The translations under genes and the position numbers were made by a program. Below the pieces are notes generated by a model. It did not search any database. It was not told the DNA's origin and saw only the letters and a program-made list of their open reading frames with translations. From Clostridiales bacterium (GTDB lineage Bacteria > Bacillota > Clostridia > Oscillospirales > QAMX01), in the NCBI GenBank assembly GCA_003149835.1, contig QAMX01000162.1, positions 1-9,110 of the forward strand: 9,110 nt of DNA, in the 5' to 3' direction. Of the stretch, positions 1 to 6,356 are shown piece by piece; within the stretch, counting starts at the first letter, position 1; each line of letters opens with the position of its first letter.

Positions 1-3000
1 GTGCGCGGAACGGCGGACGAGGCGTTGAGCGGCGAGTTCGTCTGCTTTGACATCGAATCGACGGGGACAAACCCGCAGACCGACGGCATCACCGAGATCG
101 CCGCCGTGCTCGTCCGCGACGGCGAGATCTGCGAGACGTTTCAGACCTATACCAACCCCGGCCGCCCCATCCCGGCCTTTATCACCGAGCTGACCGGCAT
201 TTCCGACGCGACCGTGGCCGACGCCGTCTCGCAGGCCGAGGGCGTGGCGAGGTTCCGCGAATTCTGCGGCGACCGCGTCGTCGTCGCGCACAACGCCCAG
301 TTCGATACCTCGTTTATCGAAAAGGTCAGCGCCGACAGCGGAAATCCGTGGGAGATGACCTCGATCGACACGCTGGAGCTGGCGAGGACGCTGATGCCGG
401 AGCTGTCGCGCCACAAGCTGAACGTCGTCGCCGAGGGCTTGAAGCTGCCGAAATTCCGGCACCACAGCGCCTCCGAGGACACCAGAGTGCTGGCGCTGAT
501 CTTCATTGAATTTGTCCGCCGCATGCGCGCGCTCGGCGTGGAGCGCGTCTCGGAAATCAACGCGCGCATGTCGGATCTGCGGCGCGAAAACGTTTACGGC
601 GGCTCGGGGCTCGGCACGCTGCCGGTGCGCCACATCATCCTGCTGGCCAAAAACAGGACGGGGCTTGTCAACCTCTACCGCCTCGTCTCCTACGGACACC
701 TGAAATACATGAACCGCCGCAAGCAGCCGGTTGTGCCGCGGCACGAGCTGGACAAGTACCGCGAGGGTCTGATCGTCGGCAGCGCCTGCGAGGCGGGCGA
801 GCTGTTCCGCGCCATGCTGGACGGAAAATCGTATCAGGAACTGAAAAAGATCGCCAAATACTATGATTTTCTCGAAATTCAGCCGCTGGGAAACAACGAA
901 TTTCTCACCAAGAGCGGCTATAAAAAATCAAAGACCGAGGTCGTCAAATATACCCATGAGGACCTGATCAATTTTAACCGCACCATCGTCAGGCTCGGCG
1001 ACGAGCTGCATATCCCCGTCGTCGCCACCGGCGACGTGCATTTTCTCGACGCAGAAGACGCGGTTTACCGCGCCGTCATCATGACCAACGAGGGCTTTCC
1101 CGACGCCGACGATCAGGCGCCGCTCTATCTGCGGACGACCGACGAGATGCTCGCGGAGTTCGACTATCTGGGCCCGAAGAAGGCCTATGAGGTCGTCGTT
1201 GAGAATACCAACCTGATCGCCGACCAGTGCGAGCCGATCAAGCCGTTTCCCGACGGGCTCTTCCCGCCCGAGCTGCCCGGCTCGGCCGACGAGCTGCGCA
1301 ATCTGACGTGGACGCGCGCGCACGCCATGTACGGCGACGAGCTGCCGGAGATCGTCGAGAGCCTGGTTCAGCGCGAGCTCGACGCCATCATCGGCCACGG
1401 CTTCGACGTCATGTACATGTTCGCGCAGAAGCTGATCGCGCGCAGCGAGGAAAACGGCTATGTCGTCGGCTCGCGGGGCTCGGTCGGCTCGAGCATCGTC
1501 GCCTTTTTCTCCGGCATCACCGAGGTCAACGCGCTGCCGCCGCACTACCGCTGCCCATCCTGCCGCTTTTCGGAGTTTCACCCCGAATACGACGACTGCG
1601 GCGTGGATATGGAGGACAAGGACTGTCCCAAATGCGGGACGCGCATGGTCAAGGACGGCTACGCCATCCCGTTTGCGACCTTTCTGGGCTTCGACGGCGA
1701 CAAGGACCCGGATATCGATTTGAACTTTTCCAGCGAATATCAGGCGATGGCGCATAAACACACCATCGAGCTCTTCGGCGAGCAGAACGTTTTCCGCGCC
1801 GGGACGATTTCGACCGTCGCGCAGGCCACGGCCTACGGCTATGTCAAGAGCTATGAGGAAAAGACCGGAAAGCAGTTTACCAAAACCGACGAAGCGCGCC
1901 TCGCCGCCGGCTGCGTCGGCGTCAAGCGCACGACCGGCCAGCACCCCGGCGGCCTGATCGTCGTGCCCAAGGGCAAGGAGATCTATGAATTCTGTCCGGT
2001 CTGTCATCCGGCCGACAAAACCGACGCCGACACGGTCATCACCCATGTCGATTACCATTCCATCGACACCAACCTGCTCAAATTCGACCTTCTGGGCAAG
2101 GACGACCCGACCGTGCTGCGCTATCTGGAAGACAACACCGGCGTCCCGTTTACCGAGATTCCGCTCGACGACCGCGGCGCGCTCGACATCTTCACGACCC
2201 CGGAGCCGCTCGGCATCGAGGGCGACGAGATCACCGGCAAGAACGGCGCTCTGGGCATCCCGGAATTCGGCACCGGCTTCGTCCGCGCCATGCTCGACGA
2301 CACGCAGCCGAGAAACGTCGCCGACCTGATCCGCATTTCCGGCATCTCGCACGGCACCGACGTCTGGCTCGGCAACGCCGAAATGCTCATCAAGGAAAAG
2401 GGCATGAAGCTCTCCGAGTGCATCTGCTGCCGCGACGATATCATGAACTACCTCATCAGCGTCGGCATGGAGCCGAAGCTGGCGTTTACGATCATGGAAA
2501 AGGTCAGAAAGCCCAAGCGCCAGCCCGACGGCAAAAAGCTCACCGCCGAATGGGAAAAGGAAATGCTCGCCCACGGCGTCCCGCAGTGGTATCTGGATTC
2601 CTGTAACCTGATCAGCTACCTGTTCCCCAAGGCGCACGCGACGGCCTACGTGCTCATGGCGATCCGCATCGCCTGGTACAAGGTCTATCATCCGCTCGCC
2701 TATTACGGGTCGTTTTTCTCGATCAAGGCCGTCGCGCTCGACGGCGAGGCCATGCTCGGCGGCGACGAGGCCGTCAAACGCAAGCTCGCCGAGATCAACC
2801 AGATCCCGTCGTTTAAAATGACGCAGAACGACAAGGAGCTGCGGCGCACGCTGGAAATCGTGCACGAATACTATCTGCGCGGCTTCCACTTCCTGCCCGT
2901 CGATATCTACGACTCGGAGCCGGCGTATTTCAAAATATATAAGGAAGAAAACGCGCTGCGGCTGCCGTTCCGCGCGGTGCCCGGCCTCGGCGACATCGCC

Positions 3001-3165
3001 GCCGCCGAGATCGCCGAGGAGCGAAAAAAAGAGCCGTTTTCCTCCGTCGAGGAATTTATGGCGCGCTGCCGGCACTGCTCTCTCGCCGTGGTCGACGCGC
3101 TGCGCATGGCCGGCGCCTTCGGCGATATCCCTGCGAGCAGCCAGTTCTCGCTGTTTGAGCTGTGA
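1..3165 (+). CDS. polC: DNA polymerase III PolC-type alpha subunit, C-terminal part (5' end outside window)
   Basis: Replicative DNA polymerase of low-GC Gram-positives, carrying polymerase and 3'-5' proofreading activities in one chain. Visible in order are: a DEDDh exonuclease (DIE at residues 17-19, HNAQFD at 97-102, H155 and D160); the second half of the PHP domain that PolC exonucleases interrupt (ATGDVHFLD region); a zinc-binding segment with CPSC at 518-521 and CPKC at 542-545; the palm with PDIDLN, whose D571 and D573 are the expected metal-binding aspartates; KRTTGQHPGG at 642-651; SHGTDVWLGNA near 783-793; and FPKAHATAY at 875-883. The end QFSLF is a beta-clamp binding motif. From memory PolC is about 1430 residues; the 1054 here lack the N-terminal region and first PHP half. 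The frame is open to the left edge, so GTG at base 1 is an internal codon, not a start. No broken reading frame is seen. Confidence 0.97.
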   Translation: MRGTADEALSGEFVCFDIESTGTNPQTDGITEIAAVLVRDGEICETFQTYTNPGRPIPAFITELTGISDATVADAVSQAEGVARFREFCGDRVVVAHNAQFDTSFIEKVSADSGNPWEMTSIDTLELARTLMPELSRHKLNVVAEGLKLPKFRHHSASEDTRVLALIFIEFVRRMRALGVERVSEINARMSDLRRENVYGGSGLGTLPVRHIILLAKNRTGLVNLYRLVSYGHLKYMNRRKQPVVPRHELDKYREGLIVGSACEAGELFRAMLDGKSYQELKKIAKYYDFLEIQPLGNNEFLTKSGYKKSKTEVVKYTHEDLINFNRTIVRLGDELHIPVVATGDVHFLDAEDAVYRAVIMTNEGFPDADDQAPLYLRTTDEMLAEFDYLGPKKAYEVVVENTNLIADQCEPIKPFPDGLFPPELPGSADELRNLTWTRAHAMYGDELPEIVESLVQRELDAIIGHGFDVMYMFAQKLIARSEENGYVVGSRGSVGSSIVAFFSGITEVNALPPHYRCPSCRFSEFHPEYDDCGVDMEDKDCPKCGTRMVKDGYAIPFATFLGFDGDKDPDIDLNFSSEYQAMAHKHTIELFGEQNVFRAGTISTVAQATAYGYVKSYEEKTGKQFTKTDEARLAAGCVGVKRTTGQHPGGLIVVPKGKEIYEFCPVCHPADKTDADTVITHVDYHSIDTNLLKFDLLGKDDPTVLRYLEDNTGVPFTEIPLDDRGALDIFTTPEPLGIEGDEITGKNGALGIPEFGTGFVRAMLDDTQPRNVADLIRISGISHGTDVWLGNAEMLIKEKGMKLSECICCRDDIMNYLISVGMEPKLAFTIMEKVRKPKRQPDGKKLTAEWEKEMLAHGVPQWYLDSCNLISYLFPKAHATAYVLMAIRIAWYKVYHPLAYYGSFFSIKAVALDGEAMLGGDEAVKRKLAEINQIPSFKMTQNDKELRRTLEIVHEYYLRGFHFLPVDIYDSEPAYFKIYKEENALRLPFRAVPGLGDIAAAEIAEERKKEPFSSVEEFMARCRHCSLAVVDALRMAGAFGDIPASSQFSLFEL

Positions 3166-3260
3166 GGAGCGTCAACGGATGCTTTGCCTTCCGGCGCGGA
3201 ATGGGCGCGCGCACAAGCCTGTTTCCCATAGCGCCCGGCAGGACGGCAAAAAAATCGGCG
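3166..3260 (+). other. structured polC 3' flank without a canonical terminator
   Basis: The gap after polC holds two inverted repeats: TTCCG/CGGAA (3189-3193 with 3197-3201) and GGGCGC/GCGCCC (3203-3208 with 3231-3236), with an outer TGCC/GGCA pair (3185-3188 with 3245-3248). They are followed by a run of A (3248-3254), not T, so this is not an intrinsic terminator for rightward transcription. It may mark the 3' end of the polC message or be mere GC-rich sequence. No gene is seen here. Confidence 0.3.
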
Positions 3261-3269
3261 CAAAAACGC

Positions 3270-3298
3270 TTGACAACGTTGGCCGATTGTGTTATACT
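3270..3298 (+). promoter_or_regulatory. sigma-A promoter of the infC-rpmI-rplT operon
   Basis: TTGACA at 3270-3275 and TATACT at 3293-3298 are separated by exactly 17 bp. The -35 is perfect and the -10 differs from consensus at one base. Transcription should begin near 3305, leaving a leader of about 200 bases before infC. Confidence 0.88.
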
Positions 3299-3304
3299 GT
3301 TTAA

Positions 3305-3451
3305 GCAATAAAGTAGGTGCTTCCCGCCCTCACCCCGGAGCTCAGCGCGACGGCGGTCGATACGATAAACGCTTGAACAGGATGTTTCAGACCTCCTTTG
3401 TATTTTGAGTCGTTTTCTTTGGCGGGGCGCGCGTATGCCCCGCCGTTTTTT
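3305..3451 (+). promoter_or_regulatory. infC leader RNA, probable L20-type attenuator
   Basis: A transcribed leader of about 145 bases lies between the promoter and an intrinsic terminator, upstream of infC-rpmI-rplT. In Bacillota this position holds the L20 leader, an RNA mimicking the L20 site on 23S rRNA that lets excess L20 cause premature termination. The sequence shows the required layout. CCCGCC at 3323-3328 can pair with GGCGGG at 3421-3426, the 5' arm of the terminator, giving a candidate antiterminator. The assignment to the L20 family rests on position and layout, not on a covariance search. Confidence 0.6.
3421..3451 (+). terminator. intrinsic terminator/attenuator in infC leader
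   Basis: An 8-bp perfect GC stem (GGCGGGGC at 3421-3428 with GCCCCGCC at 3437-3444) with an 8-base loop is followed by G and six T (3446-3451). It lies downstream of the operon promoter and 53 bases before the infC start, so it must be read through for infC expression. It therefore acts as an attenuator rather than an end of gene. Confidence 0.85.
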
Positions 3452-3491
3452 CGCCTTTGTCATGGGGCCGGCGGGGAGCGGGAAAATTTTT

Positions 3492-3507
3492 GGAGGTGTT
3501 TCATATC
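3492..3507 (+). promoter_or_regulatory. infC ribosome binding site and AUC start
   Basis: GGAGG at 3492-3496 is followed after 8 bases by ATC at 3505-3507, in frame with infC. No ATG, GTG or TTG sits at usable distance: the in-frame ATG at 3523 is 26 bases away, and the in-frame GTG at 3496 overlaps the site itself. Confidence 0.78.
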
Positions 3508-4023
3508 CCGAAAAACGAGCATATGATCAACGCGGAGATCCGCGACCCGTCCGTCCGTCTCATCGACGAAAACGGAGAGCAGAAGGGCGTCGTCACCAAC
3601 GCTGTGGCGCAGGCGGCGGCTCGTAACGCCGGGCTGGACCTCGTCAAGATTGCGCCGGGGGCGGTTCCGCCGGTGTGCAAGATTATGGATTACGGCAAGT
3701 TCAAGTTCGAGCAGTCGAAAAAGCTGCGCGAGACGAGGAAAAACCAGAACATCGTCGAGATCAAAGAGGTTAAGCTGTCCGTCGGCATCGGCGCGCACGA
3801 CTATGATTTCAAGCTGCGCGGCGCGCAGAAGTTTTTAAGCGACGGCGACAAGGTCAAGGCCTCGATTCGCTTCCGCGGCCGCGAGATGACGCATACGGAT
3901 CTCGGCGCCGCGCTGCTCAAACGCTTTGCCGCCGACTGCGAGGAATTCGGCAGCGTCGAAAAGCCCCCGAAGCTCGAAGGGCGGCAGATGAGCCTGATCA
4001 TCAATTCCAAATCCGGGAAATAA
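3505..4023 (+). CDS. infC: translation initiation factor IF-3, AUC start
   Basis: IF-3 binds the 30S subunit, prevents premature joining of 50S and helps select initiator tRNA and start codon. The 172-residue product has the normal family length. Recognisable landmarks are INAEIRDPSVRLIDENGEQ at the N-terminus, the PPVCKIMDYGKFKFEQ segment, the basic linker (KKLRETRKNQ), KEVKLSVGI and the C-terminal KFLSDGDKVKASIRFRGREMTH and PKLEGRQMSLII stretches. The start at 3505 is chosen because it follows the GGAGG site by 8 bases and yields PKNEHMINAEIR, matching in length the Bacillus N-terminus remembered as MISKDFIINEQIR. IF-3 discriminates against non-AUG starts, so a rare AUH start gives negative autoregulation, as known for the AUU start of E. 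coli infC. First gene of the operon with rpmI and rplT. Confidence 0.95.
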   Translation: MPKNEHMINAEIRDPSVRLIDENGEQKGVVTNAVAQAAARNAGLDLVKIAPGAVPPVCKIMDYGKFKFEQSKKLRETRKNQNIVEIKEVKLSVGIGAHDYDFKLRGAQKFLSDGDKVKASIRFRGREMTHTDLGAALLKRFAADCEEFGSVEKPPKLEGRQMSLIINSKSGK

Positions 4024-4051
4024 CGGCTGAAAAGGCAAACAGAACAAAAAT

Positions 4052-4092
4052 GCCGCCCGCTGCGTTTCGGCGTCGGGCGCAGGCGATTTTTT
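4052..4092 (+). terminator. possible weak terminator or processing hairpin between infC and rpmI
   Basis: GCCCG at 4055-4059 pairs with CGGGC at 4074-4078, followed by one mismatch and three further pairs around a six-base loop. An outer GCC/GGC (4052-4054 with 4082-4084) closes the stem across a three-base bulge. Six T follow at 4087-4092. The structure is imperfect, and rpmI has no promoter of its own that I can see, so it may give partial termination or set message stability within the operon. Confidence 0.35.
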
Positions 4093-4131
4093 GTCCGAAC
4101 CTTGCTTGACATATGAAAGGAGTCAACAATT

Positions 4132-4329
4132 ATGCCCAAGTTAAAATCTCGTTCCAGCGCGAAAAAACGGTTTTCGTTTACAAAGACCGGTAAGGTGAAG
4201 CGCAAGCAGGCGCTCAGAAACCATATCCTCACCCATAAGAGCACCAAGAAAAAGAGATCGCTGCGCAAGCAGGCGTATGCGTCGGAGTCCAACGCGCCCG
4301 CCGTCAAGAAAATGCTCCCCTACGCGTAA
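4132..4329 (+). CDS. rpmI: 50S ribosomal protein L35
   Basis: Small basic protein of the large ribosomal subunit. The 65-residue length is typical. It begins [14 protein letters not shown], continues through [16 protein letters not shown] and [12 protein letters not shown], and ends KKMLPYA, all hallmark L35 segments. AAAGGAG at 4116-4122 sits 9 bases before the ATG, so the start is clear. It lies 108 bases after infC and 44 bases before rplT, the standard infC-rpmI-rplT order; L20 is known to repress this operon in bacteria studied. Confidence 0.97.
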   Translation: MPKLKSRSSAKKRFSFTKTGKVKRKQALRNHILTHKSTKKKRSLRKQAYASESNAPAVKKMLPYA

Positions 4330-4373
4330 GAACCGGCGGCACAATTTGAGGTTATTGAAAGGATTGAACAGAT

Positions 4374-4727
4374 ATGGCAAGAATTAAGGGCGCGATGATG
4401 ACCCGCAAGAGAAGAAACAAGACCCTGAGACTCGCGAAGGGCTACTGGGGCGCCAAATCCAAGCATTTCAAGATGGCGAACCAGGCGGTCATGAAATCGC
4501 TGAAATACGCTTACATCAGCCGCCGCCTGAAAAAGCGCGACTTCCGCCGCCTCTGGATCACGCGGATTTCCGCGGGCTGCAAGGCCAACGATATCAACTA
4601 CTCCCGCTTTATCAACGGCCTGAAAAAAGCCGGCATCACGCTGAACCGCAAGGTCCTCGCGGACATGGCGCACAGCGATCCGGCGGGCTTCGCCCAGCTG
4701 GTCGCCGCGGCGAAAGCGGCGCTGTAA
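4374..4727 (+). CDS. rplT: 50S ribosomal protein L20
   Basis: L20 binds 23S rRNA early in 50S assembly and, in Bacillus and E. coli, also represses its own operon by binding leader or messenger RNA. The 117-residue product has the family's usual length and the signature MARIKG, the basic N-terminal tail with [33 protein letters not shown], and [22 protein letters not shown] at 4357-4363 is 10 bases before ATG. It is the last gene of the operon, followed by a strong terminator. Confidence 0.98.
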   Translation: MARIKGAMMTRKRRNKTLRLAKGYWGAKSKHFKMANQAVMKSLKYAYISRRLKKRDFRRLWITRISAGCKANDINYSRFINGLKKAGITLNRKVLADMAHSDPAGFAQLVAAAKAAL

Positions 4728-4763
4728 GGCGCGTCGCGCGCGTGGCTTTGGCAAACACAACAG

Positions 4764-4806
4764 AAGGCGCTTCCGGGAAACGACGTTTTTCGGAGGCGCT
4801 TTTTTT
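4764..4806 (+). terminator. intrinsic terminator of the infC-rpmI-rplT operon
   Basis: GCGCTTCCG at 4767-4775 pairs with CGGAGGCGC at 4791-4799 (one G-T pair). Inner AAA/TTT pairs extend the stem and seven T follow at 4800-4806. It starts 37 bases after the rplT stop. Confidence 0.93.
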
Positions 4807-4856
4807 GCGTTTTGACGCCATGGGCATTCGCCCGGCAAGGCGAAAAAAAGCGTTTA

Positions 4857-4872
4857 CCGGCGGCTGCGCCGG
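4857..4872. repeat. short perfect inverted repeat
   Basis: CCGGCG and CGCCGG flank a four-base GCTG loop, a stable 6-bp hairpin in DNA or RNA. No T run follows directly (TTTT only at 4884-4887), so I do not call it a terminator. It lies about 38 bases upstream of the -35 of the next promoter; a role as operator is possible but unsupported. Confidence 0.35.
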
Positions 4873-4909
4873 AGAGGATAGAATTTTCAAAAAAGACAGA
4901 AAAGGAGGG

Positions 4910-4938
4910 TTGCGTTTATAAATTTCATCTTGTATAAT
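4910..4938 (+). promoter_or_regulatory. promoter of the BTAD regulator gene
   Basis: A perfect TATAAT at 4933-4938 lies 17 bp after TTGCGT at 4910-4915, which keeps the important TTG of a -35 element. Transcription should begin near 4945, leaving a leader of about 38 bases before the chosen ATG at 4983. Confidence 0.75.
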
Positions 4939-4982
4939 ATAAATGAGATAATTTGAATGTTTCCATGACGGGAGAGATTTTT

Positions 4983-6218
4983 ATGGAGGATACGGCGCTG
5001 GCGGCCGCGATGTTCGGCGGTTTTTCCATGCAGATGAACGGAAAACCGTTGATGCTGTGGCAAAATCGGGGCAGCCGCGTGGTCGGCCTGCTGCAATTTT
5101 TAATTTTTTATCAGGGAAAATCTTTTCATAAGGAAGAGCTGTACGACATGCTGTACAGCGACGACGAATGCGGGGATCCGTCGAACACGTTTCGAGTAAC
5201 GCTGCACCGGCTCCGGAAACTGCTGGTTTCGTCGGGGCTGCCGGATGAGACGTATATCACCAGCAAAAACGGCATGTGCGGCTGGAACGGGGAGATCCCG
5301 GTCGATACGGACGTCCGCCGTTTTGAGGCGCTGCTCGATGAAGCCGCGGCGGCCGCGGCCGCGGGCGACGCGGAGACGGCGCTGAATCACCGCCTCGACG
5401 CGCTGGAACTCTATAAGGGCGAGCTTTTGCCCAATTTTCTCGCCGAGGACTGGGTTGCGGTCGAGTCGGCGCGCCTGAAAAACCTCTATCTCGGCTGTAT
5501 CGAAGACGCGGCGGCGGCTCTGCGAACGGCCGGCGATTTGGAAAAGATCTATGCGATCTCCACGACGGCGAGCGCGATCTATCCGTATGACGAGAGCCTG
5601 CACCTGATGCGCATTGCCGCCCTGATCGATCTGCGCCGCCCAAGAGAGGCGCTCGCGGCGTTTGAATCGGTGACGGATACGTATTACACGGAGCTGGGCT
5701 TAAAGCCCAGCGACCAGATGATCGCGCTGCACGCCAGAATCGCCGAGCAGATCCCGGATCACGACGTCTCGATCGACAGCGTCAAAAAGCTCCTCGACGA
5801 AGAGGGCGAAACCCGCGGCGCGTTTTTCTGCGACTACCTGACGTTTACCGAGAGCTACCGCTATGTGATCCGCATCGTCGAGCGGAGCGGGCAGTCGGTC
5901 TACCTGATGCTCTGTACGCTGACCGACCTTTCCGGCCGGCCGCTGGAGGAGGGAGACAAGCTCCGCGCCGCTTCGGACGCGGCTTCCGCTTCGCTCAAAG
6001 GCGCGCTGCGCCGCGGCGACATGTACACCTGCCTGTCGCCGGGGCGTTTTCTGGTGCTGCTGATCGGCATCAGCCAGGAGAACTGCTCGATCGTTTCGAC
6101 GCGCGTCGAGCGGATTTTCCGGGAAAACTGCCGTCCGCGCGGCGTGCGTATGCGCTTTAAGATGATTTCAGCGTCCGGCCCCAGCGAGGGCAAGACGATC
6201 GGGACCGTCAGATGGTGA
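4983..6218 (+). CDS. SARP/BTAD-type transcriptional regulator with degenerate cyclase-like C-terminal domain
   Basis: Probable DNA-binding activator of 411 residues. Residues about 8-100 look like an OmpR-like winged helix (FGGFSMQMNGKPL, then NTFRVTLHRLRKLL). Residues about 107-257 look like a bacterial transcriptional activation domain: VDTDVRRFEALL, ALELYKGELLPNF, DWVAVESARLKNLYL, YPYDESLHLMRIAAL, ELGLKPSDQMIALHARI. Residues 279-411 are an added domain. Its LRRGDMYTCLSPGRFLVLLIG pattern, with SPGRF at 352-356 where GGDEF would be, suggests a diguanylate-cyclase-like fold that has lost its catalytic motif; this is inference. The ATG at 4983 is preferred because GGGAG at 4970-4974 lies 8 bases before it; upstream in-frame TTG (4953) and ATG (4965) lack such a site. 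No transmembrane segment is seen. The next gene's promoter carries repeats that could be its target. Confidence 0.85.
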   Translation: MEDTALAAAMFGGFSMQMNGKPLMLWQNRGSRVVGLLQFLIFYQGKSFHKEELYDMLYSDDECGDPSNTFRVTLHRLRKLLVSSGLPDETYITSKNGMCGWNGEIPVDTDVRRFEALLDEAAAAAAAGDAETALNHRLDALELYKGELLPNFLAEDWVAVESARLKNLYLGCIEDAAAALRTAGDLEKIYAISTTASAIYPYDESLHLMRIAALIDLRRPREALAAFESVTDTYYTELGLKPSDQMIALHARIAEQIPDHDVSIDSVKKLLDEEGETRGAFFCDYLTFTESYRYVIRIVERSGQSVYLMLCTLTDLSGRPLEEGDKLRAASDAASASLKGALRRGDMYTCLSPGRFLVLLIGISQENCSIVSTRVERIFRENCRPRGVRMRFKMISASGPSEGKTIGTVRW

Positions 6219-6266
6219 TGGAATAAATTACATCAAAAGGTCAAAATTGGCATATGTTTCTCGTGT

Positions 6267-6297
6267 TGTAATGCGTTTATGTAACGCTCGTGTAACG
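6267..6297 (+). promoter_or_regulatory. heptamer direct repeats, candidate BTAD/SARP operator
   Basis: TGTAACG occurs twice, at 6280-6286 and 6291-6297, with an 11-bp pitch, and TGTAATG lies at 6267-6273. SARP-family winged-helix activators are known to bind heptamer direct repeats spaced about one helical turn apart, just upstream of the -10 element. Here the last repeat ends 10 bases before TATAAT and occupies the place of a -35. CTCGTGT is also repeated at 6260-6266 and 6287-6293. That the neighbouring regulator binds here is inference. Confidence 0.5.
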
Positions 6298-6307
6298 GCG
6301 CGCGTAG

Positions 6308-6313
6308 TATAAT
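6308..6313 (+). promoter_or_regulatory. -10 element lacking a -35, activator-type promoter
   Basis: TATAAT is a perfect -10. The expected -35 position, 17 bp upstream (6285-6290), reads CGCTCG and has no resemblance to TTGACA. A promoter of this kind usually needs an activator, which fits the direct repeats immediately upstream. Transcription should begin near 6320. Confidence 0.6.
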
Positions 6314-6356
6314 TGTATCATACGATATGAAACGGCGCGTGAGAGGTGATGAGAGC

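Noticed and set aside
1..3. GTG at base 1 as the true start of polC
   Set aside because: The frame is open to the edge, no upstream sequence is available, and the family's N-terminal region and first PHP half would be missing. It is better read as truncation by the window.
928..3075. 715-codon open frame on the minus strand within polC
   Set aside because: It is an antisense shadow in GC-rich coding sequence: the + strand encodes an unbroken PolC with all catalytic motifs, and the minus product is a low-complexity Arg/Val/Asp-rich sequence with no recognisable domain.
3185..3254. Intrinsic terminator after polC
   Set aside because: Hairpins exist but are followed by an A run, not a T run, on the + strand.
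3457..3504. TTG at 3457 as infC start
   Set aside because: It lies just after the leader terminator, lacks a ribosome site, and adds 16 residues not found in IF-3; the GGAGG at 3492 points to 3505.
4106..4134. TTGACA at 4106-4111 as a promoter for rpmI
   Set aside because: No acceptable -10 follows at 16-18 bp; the best match overlaps the rpmI start codon, which would leave no ribosome site in the message.
4824..4920. Small ORF starting at the ATG near 4820 in the rplT-regulator gap
   Set aside because: It would encode about 33 basic residues, has no ribosome site and overlaps the regulator promoter.
4953..4982. TTG at 4953 or ATG at 4965 as start of the BTAD regulator
   Set aside because: The TTG would leave a leader of about 8 bases and neither has a ribosome site, whereas the ATG at 4983 has GGGAG 8 bases upstream.
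6327..6356. ATG at 6327 as start of the small unknown gene
   Set aside because: It lies about 7 bases after the predicted transcription start with no ribosome site; TTG at 6357 has a strong GAGGTGAT.
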